Below, piece after piece: positions 35,691 to 43,389 of a DNA stretch of 58,202 nt. Each line of letters opens with the position of its first letter. The stretch's first letter is position 1. Both the position numbers and the translations under genes were made by a program. The stretch comes from JBFMFH01 sp040752275 (GTDB lineage: Bacteria > Acidobacteriota > Vicinamibacteria > Vicinamibacterales > JAKQTR01). The stretch is taken from positions 1-58,202 of the forward strand of contig JBFMFH010000004.1 of assembly GCA_040752275.1 (NCBI GenBank). Direction: 5' to 3'. The notes under the pieces are model-generated. The model made no database searches. It saw only the letters and a list, made by a program, of their open reading frames with translations, and was not told where the DNA came from.

Positions 35691-36027
35691 AGTGTCCTCG
35701 TCCGGGTCTCGTCCGGGAATGGGCGACCCCATGCCGCCCACGCAATCCCCTAGTGTAACATCTTGCGCCCGTTCGCGCGACCTCCACGCCGGAGCAGGCT
35801 AGGCTCCGGCCGGCTACCCGGGGTGTAGGACTCCGGCCGGCGGCCTCGGGTCGGGACCTCGCGAAATCGTGTGCAGCCGCGCGCCGGCACGTGCACGGCC
35901 GGGGGCGCTGGGCGGGCGTCCGGCAGGTGGTACCGGCCTTGCCTAGGTGTAGGGCGACTCGACGTCGGAGGACGGACGGTTTCAGTCCAACCGCCGACGC
36001 GAAGCATCTCGAAGATCCGGGAGGCCC
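35691..36027. other. 337-bp divergent intergenic region between rpsT and the HD-GYP gene
   Basis: No gene seen. On the minus strand TACACT (35757-35752) could be the rpsT -10. On the plus strand there is a GC-rich stretch with CTCCGGCCGGC repeated (about 35794 and 35830). Near the HD-GYP start a two-part stem-loop lies at 35964-35998: outer GTCGG/CCGAC, inner CGGTT/AACCG around TCAGTCC, with an 8-nt bulge on the left side. I do not recognise a known riboswitch class. Confidence 0.5.
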
Positions 36028-36717
36028 ATGCTCCGCACACGGCTCGGACGCGTCGACACGGTACTCGCAGCGCTTGACCGCCACCGGCCTGATGTCGCGG
36101 CACACAGCCGTCGAGTCGCCACCTATGCCGTCCGGCTCGCCTCGCAGTACGGTCTCGACCGCGACACGATCGAGACCGTCAGGGTGGGCGCCCTCCTGCA
36201 CGACGTTGGTAAGCTGCTCGTGCCCGCCCGCATCCTGGAGAAGCCCCGCCGCCCGAACGCCCGGGAGTGGGAGCAGTTGCGGGTTCATCCGGTGCTCGGG
36301 ATGGAGATTGCCCACCGCGCGGGCTTCGACGACGAGGTGGGAACGATGATCCTGTACCACCACGAACGCTTCGACGGCACCGGCTACCCCGACGGCCTCA
36401 AGAGAACCGTGATTCCGTTCACGGCGCGCCTCGTGGGCGTGATGGACGCGTTCGACGCACTGACCAGCCAGCGGGACTACCGCGATCGGCTGTCGGTAGC
36501 GGCGGCCAGACAGATGATCGCCGCAGACGCGGGAACGAAGTTCTGTCCGTGGATCGTGAGCGGACTACTCGCTCTCCCGCCGGAGATGATGACCCCCCCG
36601 CCGGGGCTCGAGGCTATCGACCGCGGTCAGCCGGGTTTCGACGACGTCACCCCGCCGGAGCGCCTGGCGGATCCGTGGGTCCTCTCCCTGGCTGCGTCCG
36701 CCGTCAGCCTCTCCTGA
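36028..36717 (+). CDS. HD-GYP domain protein (putative cyclic-di-GMP phosphodiesterase)
   Basis: 229 aa, essentially an isolated HD-GYP domain. HD motif ALLHDVGKLLVPARILEKP (about residues 55-73), HPVLGMEI, then HHERFDGTGYPDGLK with the HHE and GYP signatures, and DAFDALTSQRDYR. These residues bind two or three metals and c-di-GMP in active members, so activity is plausible. There is no receiver, PAS or membrane segment, so regulation is not by fused sensors. The C-terminal ~45 residues are Pro-rich and divergent. ATG at 36028 has GGGAGG upstream. Confidence 0.87.
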   Translation: MLRTRLGRVDTVLAALDRHRPDVAAHSRRVATYAVRLASQYGLDRDTIETVRVGALLHDVGKLLVPARILEKPRRPNAREWEQLRVHPVLGMEIAHRAGFDDEVGTMILYHHERFDGTGYPDGLKRTVIPFTARLVGVMDAFDALTSQRDYRDRLSVAAARQMIAADAGTKFCPWIVSGLLALPPEMMTPPPGLEAIDRGQPGFDDVTPPERLADPWVLSLAASAVSLS

Positions 36718-36750
36718 GACCGAGCAGCGCTCCGTCTGAGACGAACCTGC

Positions 36751-36768
36751 CACGATCTCTTCGTGTTT
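36751..36768 (+). terminator. Small stem-loop with T-run after the HD-GYP gene
   Basis: CACGA-TCTCT-TCGTG followed by TTT, 33 bp after the stop. Short and weak, but the only rho-independent-like signal in the 179-bp convergent gap before the transglycosylase gene. Confidence 0.3.
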
Positions 36769-36896
36769 CATTCGCACGAGGTCGCCGACGACGGCGGTGG
36801 ACGACTCAGATCGCCAGGCACCGCCACGATCGCCATCGGTCCCACCTTCGCGCACTCGCGGCCGGCGCGCCGGACGGGCCGGTGACCCCACTGGTC

Positions 36897-37595
36897 TCAA
36901 CGGCTGACGGTGACGATCTCGTAGGCCCCGGAGGCAGGTTTCTGATCGGAGTACCGAGGCAATAGTCTGCCGTCCACCATCACGTACGTCTTGTAGATCA
37001 CGCGTCGCGCTCCGCTCGTGATGTTCTGGACCTTGGTCACGTACTGCTGCGTCTCCTGGTAGGGCGGCACGACGTTGCCGTACTTCTCGACCGCCTCCGG
37101 CCCGGCGTTGTAGGCGGCCAGCGCGAGCTCCTCGTCGTGGCCATAGCGATCGAGCAGGGACCGAAGGTACTGCGTGCCGCCTCTGATGTTCTCGGCGGGA
37201 TCGTAGGCGTTGCGAACCCCGAGCGCCTTCGCCGTGGCAGGCATGAGCTGCATGAGCCCTCTCGCACCCTTCGACGACCGGGCCTTCGGATTGAACCCGG
37301 ACTCGACCTGGATCAAGGCCCGCACCAGGTCCGCGCGCACACCGGACTCGGCCGCATACCGCTCGATCAGATCGTCATAGTCGTTGTCGTAGCCCTTGGC
37401 GGCTGGACGCGTGGCCCGCAGCGACGAGCGCCCGACCTGGTAGACCTGGGATCCTGGCGCGCTGGGCGGCCGGTCGGACACCACAGGGATGCCATTCGCG
37501 TCGCGCCACATGTAGATCTGGGCGCCAGCCGGAGCGGCCGACGCGAGGAGTGCCATCCCGAGCACGAGTGAGCAGATGAACCGCGGGGAAGTCAT
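36897..37595 (-). CDS. Lytic transglycosylase, SLT domain, with N-terminal DUF4124
   Basis: 232 aa. Signal peptide (residues 1-25, ending APAGAQ). A short DUF4124-like segment follows, IYMWRDANGIPVVSDRPPS. The SLT lysozyme-like domain (about 75-190) has the catalytic glutamate in LIQVESGFNPKARSSKGARG, then LMQLMPATAKALGV and LALAAYNAGPEAV. It cleaves peptidoglycan glycan strands to 1,6-anhydro products in the periplasm. It lies 39 bp after alaS on the same strand and may be co-transcribed. Confidence 0.88.
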   Translation of the reverse strand: MTSPRFICSLVLGMALLASAAPAGAQIYMWRDANGIPVVSDRPPSAPGSQVYQVGRSSLRATRPAAKGYDNDYDDLIERYAAESGVRADLVRALIQVESGFNPKARSSKGARGLMQLMPATAKALGVRNAYDPAENIRGGTQYLRSLLDRYGHDEELALAAYNAGPEAVEKYGNVVPPYQETQQYVTKVQNITSGARRVIYKTYVMVDGRLLPRYSDQKPASGAYEIVTVSR

Positions 37596-37634
37596 AGGCG
37601 TCCATCCGTGTATCGGCCAGGGGCGCCCTGGCCT

Positions 37635-40319
37635 TCAGTTCGCCAGCCACTGCTGGACGAGCGACCGGCCGGTGGCGAGCAGTTCGTCGAGCTTCTCAGC
37701 GTGCTTGCCCCCGGCCTCGGCGAAGTCCGCACGCCCGCCACCCCCGCCCCCGACGATGGGGGCGAGTGCCTTCACCAGCTTGCCGGCGTGAACGCGGTCC
37801 GTGAGGTCCTTGGTCACGGACACGACGAACGAGACCTTCCCGTCGCCATGCGATCCGAGGATGACGACCGCCCTGCCCAGTGTGCCTTTCAGCGAGTCCG
37901 CCAGCTCGCGCAGGGCGGTCTTGTCCAGATCGCTCACCGTCCGGGTCAGCACGTGGACGTCGCCGACCAGTACGGAGTCGCCGGGCCTCGACGCGCCGCC
38001 GCCCATGGCGGCCTTCAGCCGGAGTTGGCTCGCCTCGCGCTGCAGCCGCTTGACGTCGCCCTGCAGCCGTTCGACGACGTCTGGGGCCTGGGTCGCGGGG
38101 ACGTTCAGCCGGGCGAGCAGGTCATCGAGGATGCCCCGCTGCCACTGGGCATGGGCAAGGGCGCCCTGCCCGGTGAGCGCTTCGATCCGTCGCACGCCGG
38201 CCGCGATGCCGCCCTCCTGGACGATGATGAACGATCCGATGTCGCCCGTGGCTCGGCAGTGGGTCCCGCCGCACAGTTCGAGGCTGAAGCCCGGGACCTG
38301 CACGACGCGCACCTCGTCGCCGTACTTCTCGCCGAAGAGCGCCATCGCGCCGGCGGCGATGGCCTCCTGGGTCGGGCGCACGTCGGTCTCGACCCGAGTA
38401 TTCGCGTACACCTGCTCGTTGACCAGCCGTTCGATCTCGTCGATCTGCTCCCGGTTGAGAGCCGCGAAGTGGACGAAGTCGAAACGCAGTCTATCCGGCG
38501 CCACCAGCGACCCGGCCTGCTTGACGTGAGTGCCCAGCACGCGGCGCAGCGCGGCGTGGAGGAGGTGGGTCGCCGTGTGGTTGCGACGCGTGGCGTCACG
38601 GGAGGCGCCGTCCACCTCGGCACTCACGCGATCTCCCTGGCCGATGCGTCCACGTTCGACGGCTACCCGGTGCAGGCGAGGCCACGCGTGATGCGCGCGC
38701 GTCATCCCCACCACTCTCGCCTCGGTCAGGCCGTCTGTGCCACGAATGCGACCCACGTCCGAGACCTGGCCGCCCGATTCCACGTAGAACGGGGTGCGGT
38801 CGAGGGCCACATACCCGCCGAGTCCCGCATCGAGTCCTCCAGCCTCATTCCCGCTATCGTCGAACACCGCCAGGACGCGCACGTCCTCCAGGCGCGTCGA
38901 GATGTAGCCGTCGAAGCGGTCGCCGGCGGATTCGAGGGCGCCCCGGGTCGCCTCGCTGGCGGTGAAGCTCTCGGCCGTGACCGCCCCCCCGAACGCGCTG
39001 CCCGCCCGCGCCCGAGCGCGCTGCGCCTCGAGCGCGCGCTCGAAGCCCTCGCGATCGAGGGAGAGACCCCTCTGGTTCGCGACGTCTTCGATGAAGTCGA
39101 CCGGCAGCCCGTACGAGTCGTACAGACGGAACACGCCGTCTCCGGGAACGACCGTGGCGCCGGCTGACCGGTCGAGCAGCTCCTCGAGTCTCGGGAGACC
39201 CGACGCGAGCACCGCCTCGAACCGCTCCTCCTCACCAAGGACGATCCTGACCACGTAGTCATGGCTCGCGCGCAAATCGGGGTACGCCTCGCCCATCCGA
39301 TCGACGACCACGTCCACCAACCGGCAGAGGAACGGCTCGGTCAGGCCGAGGCGGTTGCCGTGCCGCATCGCCCGCCGCATGATCTTGCGCAGGACGTAGC
39401 CGCGCCATTCGTTCGACGGAACGACGCCGTCGGCCACCAGAAAGGTCGTGGCCCGAATGTGGTCCGCCACGACGCGCATCGACACGTCCTCGGGAGCCAT
39501 CGTGCCGCCGTGCCGGCGCCCGGCCTGCTCGCCGAGCGCCGCGAGCAGCGGGCCGAACAGATCGGTGTCGTAGTTGGACAACGTGCCCTGCATGATCGCG
39601 GTGATTCGCTCGAGGCCCATCCCCGTGTCGATGGATGGAGCCGGCAGCGGCAGCAACGTGCCATCGGCCTGGCGCTCGAACTCCATGAACACGTTGTTCC
39701 AGACCTCGACGAACCGATCGCACGAGCACTCGATCCCGCGGCAGACAGGCTCGGGACAGGGCAGATGGTCGCCGCGGTGATAGTGAATCTCCGAGCAGCG
39801 CCCACAGGGCCCCGTTTCGCCCATGGCCCAGAAGTTCTCCGCCATACCGAGTTCGCCCACGCGGGCGTCGGGCAGCACCCGCCGCCAGAACCGGTACGCA
39901 TCCGCATCGCGGGGAATACCAGACTCGCCGCCGAACACCGTGGCGTAGAGGCGATCCGGTTCGAGATGCCAGACCTCGGTCAGCAGACCCCAGGCGAGGG
40001 AGATGGCCTCTTCCTTGAAATAGTCACCGAACGAGAAGTTCCCCAGCATCTCGAAGAAGGTGTGGTGCCGCAGCGACGGCCCGACGTTGTCGAGGTCGTT
40101 GTGCTTGCCGCTGACCCGCATGCACTTCTGCGAGCTGGCTGCCCGGCGGTAGTCCCGGCGGTCCTTCCCGAGGAAGACGTCCTTGAACTGGTTCATGCCC
40201 GCGTTGGTGAACAGCAGCGTCGGATCGTCGGCCGGCACCAGGGGGGAACTGGGCACCACGCGGTGGGCGTTGCGCGCGAAGAAGTCCAGGAAGGTCCGTC
40301 TCAGGTCCGAAGAGGTCAT
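37635..40319 (-). CDS. alaS: Alanyl-tRNA synthetase
   Basis: 894 aa class II synthetase. Catalytic core start SSDLRRTFLDFFARNAHRVVPSSPLVP, with FTNAGMNQFKDVFLG. The editing domain carries HTATHLLHAALRRVLG and CGGTHCRATGDIG (four zinc ligands His, His, Cys, His). The C-Ala end is GGGGGGRADFAEAGGKHAE. It charges tRNA-Ala and clears mischarged Ser and Gly. ATG at the 40319 end is the family start; the frame is open another 39 codons upstream, through the heptamer repeat, without homology. Confidence 0.96.
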   Translation of the reverse strand: MTSSDLRRTFLDFFARNAHRVVPSSPLVPADDPTLLFTNAGMNQFKDVFLGKDRRDYRRAASSQKCMRVSGKHNDLDNVGPSLRHHTFFEMLGNFSFGDYFKEEAISLAWGLLTEVWHLEPDRLYATVFGGESGIPRDADAYRFWRRVLPDARVGELGMAENFWAMGETGPCGRCSEIHYHRGDHLPCPEPVCRGIECSCDRFVEVWNNVFMEFERQADGTLLPLPAPSIDTGMGLERITAIMQGTLSNYDTDLFGPLLAALGEQAGRRHGGTMAPEDVSMRVVADHIRATTFLVADGVVPSNEWRGYVLRKIMRRAMRHGNRLGLTEPFLCRLVDVVVDRMGEAYPDLRASHDYVVRIVLGEEERFEAVLASGLPRLEELLDRSAGATVVPGDGVFRLYDSYGLPVDFIEDVANQRGLSLDREGFERALEAQRARARAGSAFGGAVTAESFTASEATRGALESAGDRFDGYISTRLEDVRVLAVFDDSGNEAGGLDAGLGGYVALDRTPFYVESGGQVSDVGRIRGTDGLTEARVVGMTRAHHAWPRLHRVAVERGRIGQGDRVSAEVDGASRDATRRNHTATHLLHAALRRVLGTHVKQAGSLVAPDRLRFDFVHFAALNREQIDEIERLVNEQVYANTRVETDVRPTQEAIAAGAMALFGEKYGDEVRVVQVPGFSLELCGGTHCRATGDIGSFIIVQEGGIAAGVRRIEALTGQGALAHAQWQRGILDDLLARLNVPATQAPDVVERLQGDVKRLQREASQLRLKAAMGGGASRPGDSVLVGDVHVLTRTVSDLDKTALRELADSLKGTLGRAVVILGSHGDGKVSFVVSVTKDLTDRVHAGKLVKALAPIVGGGGGGRADFAEAGGKHAEKLDELLATGRSLVQQWLAN

Positions 40320-40326
40320 GCCCACA

Positions 40327-40332
40327 ATTCTA
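40327..40332 (-). promoter_or_regulatory. Putative -10 (TAGAAT) for alaS
   Basis: On the minus strand TAGAAT lies 7 nt before the alaS ATG, directly downstream of a tandem heptamer array. There is no space for a normal ribosome-binding site if transcription starts about 7 nt after it. Confidence 0.4.
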
Positions 40333-40333
40333 T

Positions 40334-40375
40334 CGGGATTCGGGATTCGGGGTTCGGGATTCGGGATTCGGGATT
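40334..40375 (-). repeat. Tandem heptamer array upstream of alaS
   Basis: Six copies of CGGGATT (plus-strand reading), the third being CGGGGTT, occupying exactly the -17 to -35 zone upstream of the proposed alaS -10. Simple heptamer arrays can change copy number by slippage. Confidence 0.75.
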
Positions 40376-40447
40376 CGGGCAGGCGGGCCAGCTGCTGGCT
40401 GCCTTCGACGTCGCTCAGGCCGGGAAAGGCCGCCATCGACGTCTCCG

Positions 40448-40524
40448 CCGAGTGCTGAGCGAGCAGACCCGGCCACGTTCAGCGGGAACACGTCGTGGTC
40501 GTACTTGCCAGTCGAAGCACTCAG
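40448..40524 (-). repeat. 77-bp palindromic intergenic element, copy 2 (overlaps the recX stop)
   Basis: Same length as copy 1 at 35345-35421. Outer stem GAGTGC/GCACTC, shared core GCAGACCCGGCCACG, and a central hairpin with arms CCACG/CGTGG. On the minus strand it begins C-TGA-GTGC with the recX stop codon as the TGA. It lies between recX and alaS, both on the minus strand. Confidence 0.7.
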
Positions 40525-41048
40525 GGATCGGTCGGCTCATCGCAGTCGGCTTCTCGTCCGCGCAGGACCTCGTGGATGAGGGACGGGGCGAATCCCTGGC
40601 GCAGCAATGCGGCAAACACGCGCCGGCGCACGGCGGGCCCGAGAGGCGGACGCACGCCTCGGAGTCTCGCGGCCGCAGCGCAATCGGCCAGGTGGCGCTC
40701 GTCCTGGTCCTCGAGCACCGAGGAGACGGCCGCGCGAGCGGTCTCGGCATCGAATCCCATCCGCTCGAGCTCCCGCAGCACCCGGAGCCGCCCGCGCCTC
40801 TTGAGCAACAGCAGTGTCCTGGCGCACGCGTGTGCCGCTCGCCGATCGTCGAGTGCACCGGCCCCGGTCAGCCGGCGAAGCGTGTCGGTGACGATGGCAT
40901 CGGGGTAGCCGCGCTCGCGCAGGCGCTCGCGGACGCGGGCCGTGGAGAGCTCACGGCCCGCCAGCCAGCGCAGGCCCGCCACGTAGGCCACGCGGGCGGC
41001 CTCCATCGGGTCCTCGGGAGCCGCTCGCGGGTGTCTAGGCCCGCCCAT
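40521..41048 (-). CDS. recX: Regulatory protein RecX
   Basis: 175 aa, helical-repeat RecX fold: AGLRWLAGRELSTARVRERLRERGYP, then TDTLRRLTGAGALDDRRAAHACARTLL, and RVLRELERMGFDAETARAAVSSVL. RecX modulates RecA filaments. recA itself is not in the window. ATG at the 41048 end is used; ATG at 41006 is an alternative that removes a Pro-rich start. The stop lies in the 77-bp element. Confidence 0.82.
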   Translation of the reverse strand: MGGPRHPRAAPEDPMEAARVAYVAGLRWLAGRELSTARVRERLRERGYPDAIVTDTLRRLTGAGALDDRRAAHACARTLLLLKRRGRLRVLRELERMGFDAETARAAVSSVLEDQDERHLADCAAAARLRGVRPPLGPAVRRRVFAALLRQGFAPSLIHEVLRGREADCDEPTDP

Positions 41049-41085
41049 CCTGCCGCCCTCCAGTCGCCGGTCGTGCCCCGGACGG

Positions 41086-41099
41086 GTGACGCGTCACCT
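41086..41099. promoter_or_regulatory. Perfect 14-bp palindrome upstream of recX
   Basis: GGTGACGCGTCACC, 38 bp upstream of the recX start in the 182-bp gap after pilT, with a related GCGTGACGC 7 bp further. Looks like a dimeric repressor site; the regulator is unknown. It does not match the E. coli or B. subtilis LexA boxes. Confidence 0.4.
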
Positions 41100-41230
41100 G
41101 TCCCCCGCGTGACGCATCCGGACTGGCGGTGCTGCGTCGCGTTCGTATACTCCCCGCATGCTCGGTCGTAGCGTGTACCCACTCGGGCAGCGGTTCCAGG
41201 ACTCGTGCCACACGCCACACATCCGGGGCA

Positions 41231-42388
41231 CTAACGGCCGAATCGAGTGATCTCGGGCGGTGCATCGTCCTCGCCGACGACGTCGCGAGCCATCTCCTCT
41301 GCCGCCTCGTCGGATGTGGAGAAGATCCCCTGCAGCTTGAGCCTGAACTCGTCGACGTTGGTGGCCCATCGCAGCGCTTCCTCGACGGTCACCAACTCCC
41401 GGCGGACGAGCCCCAGGAGAGACTGATCGAAGCTCTGCATCCCGTACTGAGAGACGCCCGCCGCGATGGCTCCTGGGATGAGATGCGACCGCAGGGGGTC
41501 CTTGATACAGTCGCGGATGAATGGCGTGGAGACGAGCACCTCGACGGCGGGGGCGCGGCCGAAACCGTCGGCACGGGGCACCAGGCGCTGGGAGATGATC
41601 GCCTTCAAGATCGATGCGAGTTGGATGCGGATCTGCCCGTGCTGATGCGGCGGGAAGACCGCGACGATCCGGTTGATCGTCTCGGTGGCATCCAGTGTGT
41701 GGAGCGTGGAGAGGACCAGGTGGCCCGTCTCGGCGGCGAGCAGGGCGGTCTCGACCGTCTCCGCGTCACGCATCTCGCCCAGCAGAATCACATCCGGGTC
41801 CTGGCGCAGTGCGCTGCGCAGGGCCAGGGCAAAGGACCTGGTGTCGGTCGAGATCTCGCGCTGGTTGACGATCGCCTGCATGTCCCGGTGCAGAAACTCG
41901 ATGGGATCCTCGATCGTGATGACGTGCGCCGGCCGGTTCCGGTTGATGTGGTCCACCATCGCGGCCAGGGTTGTGCTCTTCCCGGAGCCGGTCGTGCCGG
42001 TGACGAGGACCAGGCCCCTGGGTTCGAGGGCAATCGTCCGAAGCACCGGGGGAAGATTCAATTCGTCGATGCCACTCGCCAGCATGGGAATGACGCGCAG
42101 GACGAGTCCGATCGTGCCGCGCTGCAGGAAGACGCTGCACCGGAACCGCCCCAGCCCCGGCACGCTGTAGGCGACGTCGACCTCCTGCACCTCTCGGAAA
42201 CGGTCGCGTAGCGACTCCGGCAGCACAACCATCGCCATGGCGAGGGTGTCGTCGTGCGTCAACCGCGCCACGCCGTGCATCGGGACGAGGTCCACGCTGA
42301 TCCGCATCATCGGCACGTTGCCGACCTTCAAGTGCAGATCGGAGGCGCCCTGCTCGACGGCGTGCGTGAGGAGGTCGTTGAGGTGCAT
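41231..42388 (-). CDS. Type IV pilus retraction ATPase PilT-like
   Basis: 385 aa, secretion ATPase fold. N-terminal PAS-like domain beginning LLTHAVEQGASDLHLKVG. Walker A is GTTGSGKST (131-139), the Asp box is in HVITIEDPIEFLH, Walker B is in DPDVILLGEMRDAET, and the His box is in GHLVLSTLHTLDATETINR. The C-terminus is longer and more acidic than PilT of Pseudomonas. It should power pilus retraction, although no other pilus gene is in the window; PilU-type paralogs cannot be excluded. It is the third gene of a kinase-ilvE-pilT unit, 2 nt after ilvE. Confidence 0.88.
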   Translation of the reverse strand: MHLNDLLTHAVEQGASDLHLKVGNVPMMRISVDLVPMHGVARLTHDDTLAMAMVVLPESLRDRFREVQEVDVAYSVPGLGRFRCSVFLQRGTIGLVLRVIPMLASGIDELNLPPVLRTIALEPRGLVLVTGTTGSGKSTTLAAMVDHINRNRPAHVITIEDPIEFLHRDMQAIVNQREISTDTRSFALALRSALRQDPDVILLGEMRDAETVETALLAAETGHLVLSTLHTLDATETINRIVAVFPPHQHGQIRIQLASILKAIISQRLVPRADGFGRAPAVEVLVSTPFIRDCIKDPLRSHLIPGAIAAGVSQYGMQSFDQSLLGLVRRELVTVEEALRWATNVDEFRLKLQGIFSTSDEAAEEMARDVVGEDDAPPEITRFGR

Positions 42389-42390
42389 GG

Positions 42391-43362
42391 TCAGGCCTGG
42401 GTCTCCGCGGTCTGTGCCTCTGGCGTGTCTACCGGTGCAGGGTCGACGTAGGTCAGCCAGCCGTGCCGGTCCGGGAGATCGCCGGAGATGATGCCGAAAA
42501 AGGCACGCTGCAGGGCTTCGGTCACCGGGCCCCGGCCGCCCGGCCCGACCTGGATGCGGTCGACGGAGCGGATGGGCGTAATCTCCACAGCCGTGCCGGC
42601 GAAGAACAGTTCATCGGCGATGTAGAGCATCTCACGCGGAATGTCCTGCTCGCGGACCTCGTAGCCATGATCACGGGCGATGACCATCACCGAATCGCGC
42701 GTGATGCCCGGCAGCACCGAAGCCGCCAGCGGCGGTGTGTAGAGGACGCCGTCCCGGACCACGAAGATGTTCTGGCCGCTGCCCTCACTCACGAAGCCAT
42801 AGCTGTCCAGGGCCACGCCCTCGGCGTAGCCGTCGATGATGGCTTCCATCTTGATGAGCTGTGCGTTGGCGTAGTTGGCGCTCGTCTTGGCCAGCGACGG
42901 AAACGTATCGGGCGCCATGCGAGACCAGGAACTGACCTTGACATCCACCCCGTTCTCGAGGGCATCCTCGCCCAGATACCGGCCCCACTCCCACACCATG
43001 ATCGCGGTGTCCACCGGACACGGGAACGGATTGACGCCAAGCTGGGCGTAGCCCCGGTACACGATCGGACGCAGGTAGCAGGCCTTCATGCCGTTGGCAC
43101 GAATCGTCTCGAGCACGGCCCGCTCGAGCTGCGCCTGCGTGTACCCGATCTGCATGCGGTAGATCTTCGCCGAATGGACGAGGCGCCGCATGTGGGCATC
43201 CAGACGGAAGCAGGCCGACCCCTTCGGCGTGTCGTAGCAGCGGGCGCCCTCGAAGACCGCACTCCCGTAGTGGATCACGTGCGAGGCAAGGTGAATCCTG
43301 GCGTCGGCCCAGTCGACCAGCACGCCGTTCATCCAGACCTTCCCGGTTCCGCTGAACCCCAT
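42391..43362 (-). CDS. ilvE: Branched-chain amino acid aminotransferase
   Basis: 323 aa, class IV PLP aminotransferase. Start KVWMNGVLVDWADARIHLAS, HYGSAVFEGARCYDT, and the PLP lysine in SLAKTSANYANAQLIK. The cofactor-phosphate region is SGQNIFVVRDGVLYTPPL, followed by ITRDSVMVIARD. It makes Leu, Ile and Val from their keto acids with glutamate. Two ATGs are adjacent; the second (43362 end) has AAGGAG six nt upstream and is preferred. It lies 27 bp after the kinase gene. Confidence 0.92.
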   Translation of the reverse strand: MGFSGTGKVWMNGVLVDWADARIHLASHVIHYGSAVFEGARCYDTPKGSACFRLDAHMRRLVHSAKIYRMQIGYTQAQLERAVLETIRANGMKACYLRPIVYRGYAQLGVNPFPCPVDTAIMVWEWGRYLGEDALENGVDVKVSSWSRMAPDTFPSLAKTSANYANAQLIKMEAIIDGYAEGVALDSYGFVSEGSGQNIFVVRDGVLYTPPLAASVLPGITRDSVMVIARDHGYEVREQDIPREMLYIADELFFAGTAVEITPIRSVDRIQVGPGGRGPVTEALQRAFFGIISGDLPDRHGWLTYVDPAPVDTPEAQTAETQA

Positions 43363-43389
43363 CATTGGCTCCTTGAGATGAGGGCCATT

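Noticed and set aside
35760..36027. Cyclic-di-GMP (GEMM) riboswitch before the HD-GYP gene
   Set aside because: The conserved GEMM loops and tetraloop-receptor sequences are not found; only an unspecific stem-loop is visible.
37608..39167. Open frame of about 520 codons on the plus strand over alaS
   Set aside because: Antisense to a complete AlaS; no recognisable protein features.
40334..40375. CRISPR-like array
   Set aside because: The repeats are contiguous heptamers without spacers and there are no cas genes.
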